Of a DNA stretch of 36,927 nucleotides, positions 26,249-33,989 are shown piece by piece (within the stretch, counting starts at the first letter, position 1; the number at the start of each line of letters is the position of its first letter). A program made the translations under genes and the position numbers. The stretch is taken from NCBI GenBank assembly GCA_947478785.1, contig CANJXI010000037.1:1-36927 (forward strand). The letters run 5' to 3'. A model generated the notes under the pieces. That model searched no databases, had not been told where the DNA came from, and saw nothing but the letters and a program-made list of their open reading frames with translations. The stretch comes from Caulobacteraceae bacterium. Its GTDB lineage: Bacteria > Pseudomonadota > Alphaproteobacteria > Caulobacterales > Caulobacteraceae.

Positions 26249-27439
26249 TCACCCATCTCGCCTAAGCAGCGCCGCGCCCCCGACGCTGCCGCCGCCGTTG
26301 CCGATCACCGAGACGCGGGCGTCCTTGACCTGGCGCTCGCCGGCCTGGCCGCGAAGCTGCAGCACCGCCTCGTGCAGGTGGCCGAAGCCGTGCATGCGGC
26401 CTTCGGAGAGCTGGCCGCCGTTGGTGTTGATCGGCAGTTCGCCGTCCAGCGAGATGCGCTGGCCGCCCTCGACGAAGGCGCCCGACTCCCCTTCCCCGCA
26501 GAAGCCCAGCGCCTCCAGCCACGCCAGGGTCAGCGAGGTAAAGCCGTCGTAGAGGTGGGCGGTGCTGACGTCCTTGGGCTTGAGGTCGGTGCGCGACCAC
26601 ATCATCGCGGCCGCGTCGTGCAGCGCCATGTGCGGGTAGTCGTACCGCGCGATCCAGGTGTCCATCCGGTCGCGGGCCCCGGCCCCCACCGCCTCGATCA
26701 CGATGGGCGGCTGCTTAAGGTCACGGGCCGCGTCCAGGCGCGAGACGATCACCGCCGTCGTCCCGTCGCAGGGTACGTCGCAGTCGAGCAGGCTGAGCGG
26801 CGTGGCGATCATCCGGGCGGACATGTAGTCGTCCATGGTGATCGGCTCGCGGTAGATGGCCTTGGGGTTGAGCGCCGCGTTGCGCCGCTGGACGATAGGG
26901 ATCGCCCCCATCTGCTCACGGGTGATCCCGTAGCGGGCGAAGTGGGTCGAGGCGTGGATGGCGCACCAGATCGCCGCCGACGGCGCGTGGAACGGCAGCA
27001 GGTATTCGATGTAGCCGCTGGGCGCCATCAGCTGGAAGCCGGCCTTGGTCGCCGCCGAGCCGTAGCTCGGCACCCAGCGTTCGCCCAGCGCGCGCCAGCA
27101 CAGGACGTGGGTCGCATAGCCCGCGGCGATGGCCGCCACCGCCTCCAGGATTGGCGACAGCTGGGCGGCGTTGTCGGCCCCCGACCACCAGTTGGGCCGG
27201 ATCCCCAAGGTCGCGGCGATGTCGCTAAGCGCCGCGGTGCCGAACCCGGCGACCGTGCCGCTCGGCACGGAAGGCCAGGCGGCCACGCCGTCGATGTCCT
27301 CGGGGCGCAGGCCCGCGTCGGTGATCGCCAGTTCGCACGCGCGCGTCGCGAGCTCGAATGGCAGGACCTGAGGCTTTCGGAATATCTCCGACTGGCCGAT
27401 GCCGGAGATGGCGGTGTTCTTCTCGGCGTATAGGGGCAT
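26249..27439 (-). CDS. Thiolase-fold protein of the SCP2-thiolase type (module 2)
   Basis: Start set at ATG 27439 (MPLYAEKNTAISGIGQSEI), 396 residues; a GTG at 27454 overlapping the DUF35 stop would add five. The Cys region reads WWSGADNAAQLSP (84-96), without a nucleophilic Cys. HDAF is replaced by LYDGF (Y297), and the GHP motif by GGQLSEGRMHG with R348 at the His position. It is therefore unlikely to be a true thiolase. It differs from module 1, which has Tyr at the second position. Its DUF35 partner lies immediately upstream. Role inferred: another acyl-CoA C-C bond reaction. Confidence 0.84.
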   Translation of the reverse strand: MPLYAEKNTAISGIGQSEIFRKPQVLPFELATRACELAITDAGLRPEDIDGVAAWPSVPSGTVAGFGTAALSDIAATLGIRPNWWSGADNAAQLSPILEAVAAIAAGYATHVLCWRALGERWVPSYGSAATKAGFQLMAPSGYIEYLLPFHAPSAAIWCAIHASTHFARYGITREQMGAIPIVQRRNAALNPKAIYREPITMDDYMSARMIATPLSLLDCDVPCDGTTAVIVSRLDAARDLKQPPIVIEAVGAGARDRMDTWIARYDYPHMALHDAAAMMWSRTDLKPKDVSTAHLYDGFTSLTLAWLEALGFCGEGESGAFVEGGQRISLDGELPINTNGGQLSEGRMHGFGHLHEAVLQLRGQAGERQVKDARVSVIGNGGGSVGGAALLRRDG

Positions 27440-27450
27440 CTGGGTTCCGA

Positions 27451-27867
27451 TCACGCCGCTTCGAACAGGGGCACGAAGATCTCGCCGTCGGGCTCGAAGA
27501 AGACCTTCACCGGCAGGCCGATGCGCACGGCCTCGATGGGCGTGCGTGGCATGTTGGTCATCAGCCGGATGTTGGCCTGTTCCGCCAGCTCGACGAGGGC
27601 CACGACATAGGGGGTCTCCAGACCCCGGATCCATGGCTGGTGGTTGATGGTGAAGCCCGCGACCGTCCCCAGCCCCGAGATCGCCTCCGGCGCCACGCTG
27701 TCCGAGCGGCATTTCGGGCATCGGGCCGCGTAGGGATGGATCCAGGTTCCGCAGGCTCCGCAGCGCAGGATGTGCAGCCGCCCGTCGGCCCCGCCGCACC
27801 AGAAGTGCCGGTTCGCCTCGGTGATCTGCGGCAGCAGCCGCTTCACGGTTGCGGCGGAATCGCTCAT
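27451..27867 (-). CDS. DUF35 protein: zinc ribbon plus OB fold (module 2)
   Basis: A 138-residue protein with a zinc ribbon formed by C36, C39, C50 and C53 (RCGACGTW, RCPKCRS) followed by an OB fold with VAGFTINHQPWIRGLETPYVVALVEL. It is preceded by GGGAGAGGG, a strong ribosome site. The order here is DUF35 then thiolase-like, the reverse of module 1, so the two modules are not a simple tandem duplication. It probably forms a complex with the protein at 26249-27439. Confidence 0.92.
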   Translation of the reverse strand: MSDSAATVKRLLPQITEANRHFWCGGADGRLHILRCGACGTWIHPYAARCPKCRSDSVAPEAISGLGTVAGFTINHQPWIRGLETPYVVALVELAEQANIRLMTNMPRTPIEAVRIGLPVKVFFEPDGEIFVPLFEAA

Positions 27868-27999
27868 GCGCCCTCTCCCAGTATTTAGGTCCGATCAGGC
27901 GCCGGGGCCGCGCCGATGGCAACCCTCAAGAAAGCGCTTGTCCGGGAACCCATCCGCGGCCTTGATGTCGGCGGCTCGAGCCGGCACAGGAAGGCGAAA

Positions 28000-28851
28000 T
28001 TGGACACCAACGACCTTTCCATCACCGATCAGGTGGCCGTCGTCACGGGCGGCGGCGGCGGCATAGGCCGGGCGATCGCCCTTGCCCTGGCCGACCAGGG
28101 CGCCGACGTGGTCATCGGCGAGGTGGTCCCCGAGCGGGGCGAGGAGACGGCCGCCCGAATCCGCGAACGGGGCCGGCGCGCCGTGGCCGTGCCCATGGAC
28201 GTGATGGACACCGACCAGGTCCGGGCGCTGATCGACACCGCCAGCCGCGAATTCGGCCGCCTCGACATCCTGGTGAACAACGCCGGCGGGGTGTCCGGGC
28301 GTGCCTTCATCGACCAGTCGGAGCGCTCCTGGCGGCGGCACATCGACCTGAACCTGGTCAGCCTGCTGGCCGCGACCTCGGCGGCCGTGCCGGTGATGAT
28401 CGCCGGCGGGCGGGGCGGCTCGATCATCAATGTGACCAGCATCGAGGCCTCGCGCGCGGCGCCGAACTACGCTGTCTACGCCGCCTGCAAGGCCGGTATG
28501 AACAACTTCACCCGCACGCTCGCCGTCGAGCTGGCCGAGCATGGCATCCGGGTGAACGCCATCGCGCCGGACCAGACCGACACGCCGGGCCTGCGCGGCA
28601 ACAACCCGAAAGGGCCCGTCGATCCGGCCACCTGGACGCCGCGTGGCGGCGAGGCCGAAGCGGCGATCGCCAGGCGCATTCCGCTGGGCCGCCCGGGCGT
28701 GCCGGAGGAATGCGGCCATGCCGCCGCCTTCCTGGCCTCCAGGCTCAGCGCCTATGTCACGGGCGTGATCCTGCCGGTCGACGGCGGCACCTGGGCGTCC
28801 GGCGGCTGGGTCCGCAACCGCGAAGGCGGCGGCTGGACGCTGATCGACTAG
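28000..28851 (+). CDS. Short-chain dehydrogenase/reductase
   Basis: The start is set at TTG 28000 because AGGAAGG lies five bases before it and the SDR fold begins just after (DLSITDQVAVVTGGGGGIGRA), giving 283 residues. An in-frame ATG at 27916 would add 28 basic residues but has no ribosome site. It has NNAGG, the catalytic NVTSIEASRAAPNYAVYAACK with Ser, Tyr and Lys, and a C-terminal VTGVILPVDGGTW. A 3-oxoacyl or alcohol dehydrogenase role is likely; substrate unknown. Confidence 0.85.
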   Translation: MDTNDLSITDQVAVVTGGGGGIGRAIALALADQGADVVIGEVVPERGEETAARIRERGRRAVAVPMDVMDTDQVRALIDTASREFGRLDILVNNAGGVSGRAFIDQSERSWRRHIDLNLVSLLAATSAAVPVMIAGGRGGSIINVTSIEASRAAPNYAVYAACKAGMNNFTRTLAVELAEHGIRVNAIAPDQTDTPGLRGNNPKGPVDPATWTPRGGEAEAAIARRIPLGRPGVPEECGHAAAFLASRLSAYVTGVILPVDGGTWASGGWVRNREGGGWTLID

Positions 28852-28984
28852 AGCCACCGCAGGACCCATTTGGGAGGCTCGATCGGTCGCGGAATCCACC
28901 ACGACACCGGGTGAGCGAAAATATCGAATGTGCTGAGCTGGCGGCCTCACATATCGAGCCAGGAAGCGCCGAGGGGAGACGACG

Positions 28985-29899
28985 ATGAAGGTCAATGTGA
29001 CGCTGCCGTTCGACAGCCTGGATCACGCCGACGAGTTCCTGAATCCCGAGGCGGTGGCCGAGATCTCCCGGGCGGCGGAACGGGCGGGCTTCCACAGCGG
29101 CCTGGTCACCGACCACCCCGTTCCGACCGGGCGCTGGCTGGACGCCGGCGGCCACCATGCGCAGGACCCGTTCGTGCTGCTGTCGTTCGTCGCCGCGGCC
29201 ACCAAGACCCTGCGGATCCAGACCGGCATCCTGGTCCTGCCCTACCGCAACCCGTTCATCACCGCGCGCTCGGTGGCGACGCTGGACGTGTTCTCCGGCG
29301 GCCGGGTCAGCCTGGGGGTCGGCGCGGGCTACCTTAAGGGGGAATACCGGGCGCTGGGGGTCTCATTCGACCGCCGAAACGAGATGATGGACGAATACAT
29401 AGCCGCCCTGAAGGCGGCCTGGACGCAGGACGAGTTCACCTTCGAGGGCACTGACTACCAGGCGCTCGGCAACCGCATACTGCCCCGGCCCATCCAGCGG
29501 CCGCACCCGCCCATCCTGATCGGCGGCAATTCGAAGCGCGCCATCCGCCGGGCCGCCGAGATCGGCGACGCCTGGAACCCCTTCTTCACGGCCAGCGCCG
29601 TGCTGGCCTCGACCAGCCGCACGGTGGAGCTGACCACCGACGCGGAACTGGCCGAGGGCATCGCCTACATGCGCGCGCACTGCGAGACGATCGGCCGGAC
29701 CGAACCGCCGCAGGTCATCCTGGGCAGCTTCGGCAGCGGCATCGGCAAGGAGACCCCCGACGCGCTGATCGAGAAGGCCGCGCACCTGAAATCGATGGGC
29801 GTCAGCACGGTAGCCGCCAACATCACCGGCTCCAGCCGCGCCGAATGGTGCGACAACGCCGAGCGGTTTGGTGCTGAGGTCCTCTCGCGGCTCTCCTAG
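28985..29899 (+). CDS. LLM-class flavin/F420-dependent oxidoreductase
   Basis: A 304-residue luciferase-like TIM-barrel protein. Landmarks are VTDHP near residue 42, FVLLSFVAAATKTLRIQTGILVLPYRNP (63-90), the conserved LDVFSGGRVSLGVGAGYLKGEY (100-121) and RPHPPILIGG (172-181). The start ATG 28985 follows GGGGAGACGACG. The group is usually named F420-dependent, but FMN-using members are common and no F420 gene is visible here. It is downstream of an SDR in the same direction. Role: probably reduction or monooxygenation of a pathway intermediate. Confidence 0.88.
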   Translation: MKVNVTLPFDSLDHADEFLNPEAVAEISRAAERAGFHSGLVTDHPVPTGRWLDAGGHHAQDPFVLLSFVAAATKTLRIQTGILVLPYRNPFITARSVATLDVFSGGRVSLGVGAGYLKGEYRALGVSFDRRNEMMDEYIAALKAAWTQDEFTFEGTDYQALGNRILPRPIQRPHPPILIGGNSKRAIRRAAEIGDAWNPFFTASAVLASTSRTVELTTDAELAEGIAYMRAHCETIGRTEPPQVILGSFGSGIGKETPDALIEKAAHLKSMGVSTVAANITGSSRAEWCDNAERFGAEVLSRLS

Positions 29900-29932
29900 A
29901 TCGTGACAGCTTCAAGTGGATAGGGACGACGA

Positions 29933-30133
29933 GTGAGGGCGGCAATCTTCAAGCGGGGTTTGGTCGCGCTTTTTGCGGCTGTGGGAGCGGCGATCTTCGC
30001 CATGATCGTGTTTCACCCCGTCGGTGAACCATGGCTATGGGCCGCACTTTTCGTCGTTTACATCCCGCTGCTGCTCATCGTGCTGTCGGTTTGTGCCTAC
30101 CTCGTGCGGATGGTTTTACGCCTTCGGCGCTAG
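29933..30133 (+). CDS. Small two-helix membrane protein
   Basis: A 66-residue product from GTG 29933 (MRAAIFKRGLVALFAAVG). Two hydrophobic helices, about residues 8-27 and 34-60, are separated by HPVGEPW, and the end is basic (RMVLRLRR), the pattern of a small inner-membrane protein. The stretch is less GC-biased than its neighbours. I recognise no family. It lies 33 bases after the LLM oxidoreductase gene. Confidence 0.6.
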   Translation: MRAAIFKRGLVALFAAVGAAIFAMIVFHPVGEPWLWAALFVVYIPLLLIVLSVCAYLVRMVLRLRR

Positions 30134-30157
30134 GCTGGTTGCAAAGTATATAACTGC

Positions 30158-30200
30158 CCTTTTCATCCGGGTCAGGAGATTCCACCTGAACCGGAAAGGG
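30158..30200. terminator. Bidirectional terminator-like stem between convergent genes
   Basis: Ten-base arms at 30167-30176 and 30185-30194 pair with one mismatch around an eight-base loop. Outer bases cccttt near 30157-30162 and aaaggg at 30195-30200 extend the stem after a small bulge. It separates the small membrane protein gene from the convergent dehydrogenase gene, a fitting place for a shared terminator. Confidence 0.55.
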
Positions 30201-30201
30201 T

Positions 30202-31140
30202 CTAGAACTTGATCACCAGCCGGCCGCGGATCCTGCCCTCGGCCTGGCGGCGGTGGGCGTCGGCGGCGCGTTCGGGCGGGAAGCTCTCCTGCACGTGTAG
30301 CTTCAGCTTGCCGTCGACCACCAGCTGGCGGATCGCCATCTGGGCGTCCGTGTCCTCCATGCGGCGCGGCGCGAGCGCCAGGCTGCGGGTGATGCCGCGC
30401 TCGGTGTCCTGGGAGTCCACGGGGCGCACCTCGACCCACTGGCCGTCGTCGCGGATGGCGGGAAGGACCTCCGGGCCGATCAGGGCGGTGTCGATGAGGC
30501 CGTCCACGCCGCCCGGCGCGTGGGCCAGGATGCGCTGGGCGAGCCCGGGTCCGCGATCGACCACCACGTCGGCGCCGTTGGCCAGCACCTCGTCGCGCTG
30601 GTCGGGCCGGGAGTCGGCGATGGTGCGGATGCCGCGCTCGCGGGCCAGCGCCAGGATGATGGTGGCGAGCCACCCTGCCCCGCCGGTCACCGCCACGACG
30701 CCGCCTTTCGGCGCGGCAAGGTCCAGCGCGTCCCAGGCCGTCGCCCCGTTCATCGGCAGGGTGCAGGCCTCCTCCATGGTGGCGCCCGGCGGGATCGGCA
30801 CGGCCGCGGCGGCCGGCACGATCAGCTGTTCGTTCTGCGCCCCGCCCTCGTCGCGGAAATAGGCGGCGGCCGCCATCACCTGATCGCCGACCGCAGGGCG
30901 GGTGACGCCCTCGCCCACGGCTATGACCACGCCGGCGGCGTCCATCCCGGGCACATAGGGCTTGGCGGTGGTCCCCAGGTACGGCCCGAGCGCGCCAGAG
31001 CGCAGCAGCAGGTCCGTGGGATTGACCGCCGCGGCGGCGACCTGGATCAGCACCTCGCCGGCCCGAAGCGCGCGCGGCGGCTTGTCCACCAGCTTGAGGA
31101 CCTCCGGCCCCCCGAACGTATCCAGTCCGACGGCGGTCAT
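30202..31140 (-). CDS. Medium-chain dehydrogenase, quinone oxidoreductase-like (zinc-free)
   Basis: Translation from ATG 31140 (MTAVGLDTFGGPEVLKL) gives 312 residues. It has the MDR pattern GEVLIQVAAAAVNPTDLLLRSG, PYVPGMDAAGVVIAVGEGV, and the Rossmann turn VTGGAGWLATIIL, in which Trp stands in the usual GGVG. The catalytic and structural zinc Cys/His motifs are absent, which fits the NADPH:quinone oxidoreductase branch. The ATG overlaps the stop of the P450 gene, so the two are translationally coupled and may serve one oxidation step. Confidence 0.9.
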   Translation of the reverse strand: MTAVGLDTFGGPEVLKLVDKPPRALRAGEVLIQVAAAAVNPTDLLLRSGALGPYLGTTAKPYVPGMDAAGVVIAVGEGVTRPAVGDQVMAAAAYFRDEGGAQNEQLIVPAAAAVPIPPGATMEEACTLPMNGATAWDALDLAAPKGGVVAVTGGAGWLATIILALARERGIRTIADSRPDQRDEVLANGADVVVDRGPGLAQRILAHAPGGVDGLIDTALIGPEVLPAIRDDGQWVEVRPVDSQDTERGITRSLALAPRRMEDTDAQMAIRQLVVDGKLKLHVQESFPPERAADAHRRQAEGRIRGRLVIKF

Positions 31141-32366
31141 CCGATCACCACGGGCAGGGTGTTCCAGCCCCACTGGAAACTGGACGACGGCCGGACGGCG
31201 GCCTCCATGTCGAAGCTGAACTTTGGAACGCGGCGCAGGAAAGCGTCCACCATCACCTTGACCTCCATGCGCGCCAGATGGACGCCGATGCAGAAATGCA
31301 CGCCATGCCCGAAGGCGAGCGTGCGTTTTATCTCCCGGTCCCAACGGAATTCGTTGGGGTGGTCGTACTCAGCCTCGTCGCGGTTGGCGGAGGCCACCAG
31401 GAAGAACGCCCGCTGGCCGGGCTCGATCTTCTGGCCGCCCACCGTCACCGGTGCGTGCGCGGTGCGCATGAACCACTGGGCGGGCGCGCAGTAGCGGATC
31501 ATCTCCTCGGCGACCTTCGGGACGTTGGCGTCCAGATCGGCGCGGACGGCCGCCAGCTGATCAGGACGGGCGGCCAGCTCCATCAGCCCGTGGGCGACGA
31601 TCTTCGGCACGGTCTCGATGCCGCCGATGAAGGCGCAGGCCAGCACCTGGGCGACATCCATCGGCGTCATCGCATCGCCCTCGTGGCGATAGTTGATCAG
31701 GCCGTCGACCATGGGCACCGAGCCGTCGGCGCCCGCCGCGAAGCGCGCCTCCACATAGGGCATGTAGAGCTCCATGCACTTGAAGGCCCCGGCGTTGGCG
31801 TCGAAGCCGCCGTCTTCCGGATCGGTGCGCGTCCCGGAGTTCACGAGGTCTAGCGAGGTCCGCGCCAGCTCGGCGGGCATGCCCATCAGGTGCATGATCA
31901 CGCTCGAACTGACGATGCCGCCATATTCGGCGGTGAGGTTGAAGCGGCCTTGGGGCAGCAGTTCGTCCAGGCGCGCATTGGCCAAGTCACGGGCGAATTC
32001 GGTGAGGCCCTCGACTCCGCGCGGCATCATCGGCTTGACGTGCGCCCGGCGGACTTCGCCGTGGACCGGCATGCCCACCCGCTTGCCGCTCTTGAAACCC
32101 ATCTGCCGGGGGGTCGGCGCGCCATCGTTGCGGTGGAGAATGTCCCCGGGCTGCGGCAGCGAGCCCTCGCTCTGCAAGAAGCTGTTGTCGACGTGCGACA
32201 GCATCTCGACCATGTCGTCGAACCGGGAGAAGAAGAAGGCGTCGTACTTGGGACTGTAGAACACCGGCTTCTCGCGCCGCAGGACCTCGTAATAGGGCAG
32301 CGGGTTTTCCATCACCGCCGGCGAGAACGGGTCGTAGGCGAAATCGAGCGTTTCGGTCGCGGTCAT
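31137..32366 (-). CDS. Cytochrome P450
   Basis: Start ATG 32366 with AGGA seven bases ahead gives 409 residues, normal for a soluble bacterial P450. The haem loop FGHGVHFCIG puts the iron ligand at C359. The ExxR pair is E288/R291, and the I-helix oxygen-activation motif is GGIET (248-252). No ferredoxin or ferredoxin reductase gene is visible in the window, so electrons must come from partners encoded elsewhere. It probably hydroxylates a lipophilic substrate at the start of a pathway. It is divergent from the cupin gene. Confidence 0.95.
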   Translation of the reverse strand: MTATETLDFAYDPFSPAVMENPLPYYEVLRREKPVFYSPKYDAFFFSRFDDMVEMLSHVDNSFLQSEGSLPQPGDILHRNDGAPTPRQMGFKSGKRVGMPVHGEVRRAHVKPMMPRGVEGLTEFARDLANARLDELLPQGRFNLTAEYGGIVSSSVIMHLMGMPAELARTSLDLVNSGTRTDPEDGGFDANAGAFKCMELYMPYVEARFAAGADGSVPMVDGLINYRHEGDAMTPMDVAQVLACAFIGGIETVPKIVAHGLMELAARPDQLAAVRADLDANVPKVAEEMIRYCAPAQWFMRTAHAPVTVGGQKIEPGQRAFFLVASANRDEAEYDHPNEFRWDREIKRTLAFGHGVHFCIGVHLARMEVKVMVDAFLRRVPKFSFDMEAAVRPSSSFQWGWNTLPVVIG

Positions 32367-32442
32367 GAACCGTCCTTTCCCGAGGGCCCAGCCTTGTCGT
32401 TGGCCGTTTATGGGGTTTGAGTTGTCCCAGCCCATGGGCGGA

Positions 32443-32465
32443 GTCAATCGCGCCATCGGCTTGAC
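32443..32465. promoter_or_regulatory. Face-to-face TTGAC elements between P450 and cupin genes
   Basis: gtcaa at 32443-32447 and ttgac at 32461-32465 form an inverted repeat with 13 bases between. Each half resembles a -35 box, one for the minus-strand P450 gene and one for the plus-strand cupin gene. Matching -10 boxes are weak. The remainder of the 253-bp gap holds no gene. Confidence 0.35.
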
Positions 32466-32619
32466 CCCGCGTCACGCCGGAACCCACGCCGGGAGGGGAC
32501 TGATGGCCCCATTGACGGCTCCGGGCTGGACGCGCCCCGCGCCGCGGACACATATTGCAGCGACCCCAACAAGCAGAGGCAGGCGGCGCACGACCACCCG
32601 CCCGCAGGAGGAATAGGCC

Positions 32620-33009
32620 ATGACCCATCCGAGCCCCTTCGTCGCCGTCGATATCGACGCCCTGCCCTGGTCGCGCAACAACCTGCCGAACGGCCAGCCC
32701 AAGGGCATCCAGTTCCGGGCGGTGATGAACGGCGGCAAGGGCCTGCCGATGGTCCATGAGAGCCGTTACGATCCCAACTGGACCGAGGCCCGCCACCGGC
32801 ATGGCGAGGACGAAGTCCTCTACCTCACCGAGGGCGAACTGACGGTCGAGGACGTTGTCTATCGCGCGCCGGCGGCGATCTTCGTGGCGCGCGGCACGCT
32901 CTATGGCCCGCTGACCGCTGGGCCTCAGGGCGCGGCCTTCGTTCGCGTCGGCTACAGCGAGGATCTGATGCGCGCGGAACCGGCGGCGGGCGAGAGCGTC
33001 AGCGCCTAG
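32620..33009 (+). CDS. Cupin-domain protein
   Basis: A 129-residue single-domain cupin. Motif 1 appears as RHRHGEDEVLYLTEGEL with H59, H61 and E65 as probable metal ligands and G72. The start ATG 32620 follows AGGAGGAAT. Small cupins of this kind may be isomerases, dioxygenase-like enzymes or binding proteins; the reaction cannot be predicted. Its TAG stop shares three bases with the stop of the convergent esterase gene (CTAG at 33006-33009). Confidence 0.85.
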   Translation: MTHPSPFVAVDIDALPWSRNNLPNGQPKGIQFRAVMNGGKGLPMVHESRYDPNWTEARHRHGEDEVLYLTEGELTVEDVVYRAPAAIFVARGTLYGPLTAGPQGAAFVRVGYSEDLMRAEPAAGESVSA

Positions 33010-33013
33010 GCGC
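33002..33013. repeat. 12-bp palindrome centred on two overlapping stop codons
   Basis: gcgcctaggcgc at 33002-33013 is a perfect palindrome, with the central CTAG carrying the TAG stops of both convergent genes. It is too tight to fold as a hairpin with a loop, so cruciform or mere chance should be considered. Confidence 0.4.
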
Positions 33014-33959
33014 CGCCCGTCCCGAACGCCCGGCGCAGGGCGCCCGCGATCTGCGCGCGATAGGCCGCCGCCTCGGCCGGGATCAGAGTCGCCATGCTCT
33101 GGGAGCCGTGGAACTGGCCCTCCCAGCACCGGTGCTCGACGGCGACCCCGGCGTCGGCCAGCCGCTTGGCGTAGGCGTCGCCTTCCGCCCGTAGCGGGTC
33201 ATACTCGGCGGTCATCACCAGCGCCGGCGGCAAGCCGCCGAGGTCGGGGGCCAGAAGCGGCGAGGCGTAGGGGTTGGTCGCGTCGGCCGGGCTGGCGAGA
33301 TAGAACCCCCCGTACTGGTCCTTGCCCGAGCGGACGGCGAGATCCTCCTGCGGGAAACTCAGCGGCTCCATGCGGGTGAAGTCCGTGACGGGGATCTCCA
33401 GCACCTGCATCACCAGGGCGGGACCGGCCCGGTCGCGCGCCATCAGGGCCACGACGGCGGCGAGGTTGCCGCCGGCGCTGCCGCCGCCCACCGCGATCCG
33501 CGAGCGGTCCACGCGGAGCTCATCGGCCTGGTCGGCCACCCACAGGAGCGCTGCGTACGAGTCCTCGGCCGCCGACGGGAACTTGGCTTCCGGCGCCAGG
33601 CGATAGTCCACCGAGACGACCACGCAGCCCACGTCCCTCGCCAGGGTGCGGCAGCCAGCATCGGACTGGTCGAGCGTCCCCAGCCAGAAGCCGCCGCCAT
33701 GGATATGCACGTAGCAGGGCGCCGGCGACGGGGCCTCGGCCGGCCTGTAGACCCGCACGGTGATCTCGCCGCCGTCGACCGGCACGCGATAGTCGCGCTC
33801 CGAGGCCACCGGCGCGACGCTGGCGCGGTTGGCGCCATAGGTCTTGTCGATCATGGCGTGCATGGCCGCCCGGGCCTCCGCGGGCGGAAGGTCCGGCTGG
33901 GGAGGCCGCGGCGCGTTGATCGCGTCGAAGAAGGGACGGAGCGCTGGCAGAACGGGCAT
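33006..33959 (-). CDS. Alpha/beta hydrolase, hormone-sensitive lipase family esterase
   Basis: The 317-residue protein has the HSL-family oxyanion motif HGGG (87-90), the nucleophile S161 in GGGSAGGN, the catalytic Asp in TAEYDPLRAEGD and the His in GQFHGSQSM, so the triad is complete. Start ATG 33959 follows GAGGAAATGCC. It lies 30 bases downstream of the GMC oxidoreductase gene on the same strand. Likely an ester or lactone hydrolase acting in the cytoplasm; specific substrate unknown. Confidence 0.93.
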   Translation of the reverse strand: MPVLPALRPFFDAINAPRPPQPDLPPAEARAAMHAMIDKTYGANRASVAPVASERDYRVPVDGGEITVRVYRPAEAPSPAPCYVHIHGGGFWLGTLDQSDAGCRTLARDVGCVVVSVDYRLAPEAKFPSAAEDSYAALLWVADQADELRVDRSRIAVGGGSAGGNLAAVVALMARDRAGPALVMQVLEIPVTDFTRMEPLSFPQEDLAVRSGKDQYGGFYLASPADATNPYASPLLAPDLGGLPPALVMTAEYDPLRAEGDAYAKRLADAGVAVEHRCWEGQFHGSQSMATLIPAEAAAYRAQIAGALRRAFGTGGA

Positions 33960-33989
33960 GGCATTTCCTCTATGGTGGGAGCGATCGGC

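Noticed and set aside
27440..27922. N-terminal extension of the second thiolase-like frame up to 27922
   Set aside because: The extension covers the DUF35 gene in another frame and lacks similarity; the thiolase fold begins at 27439.
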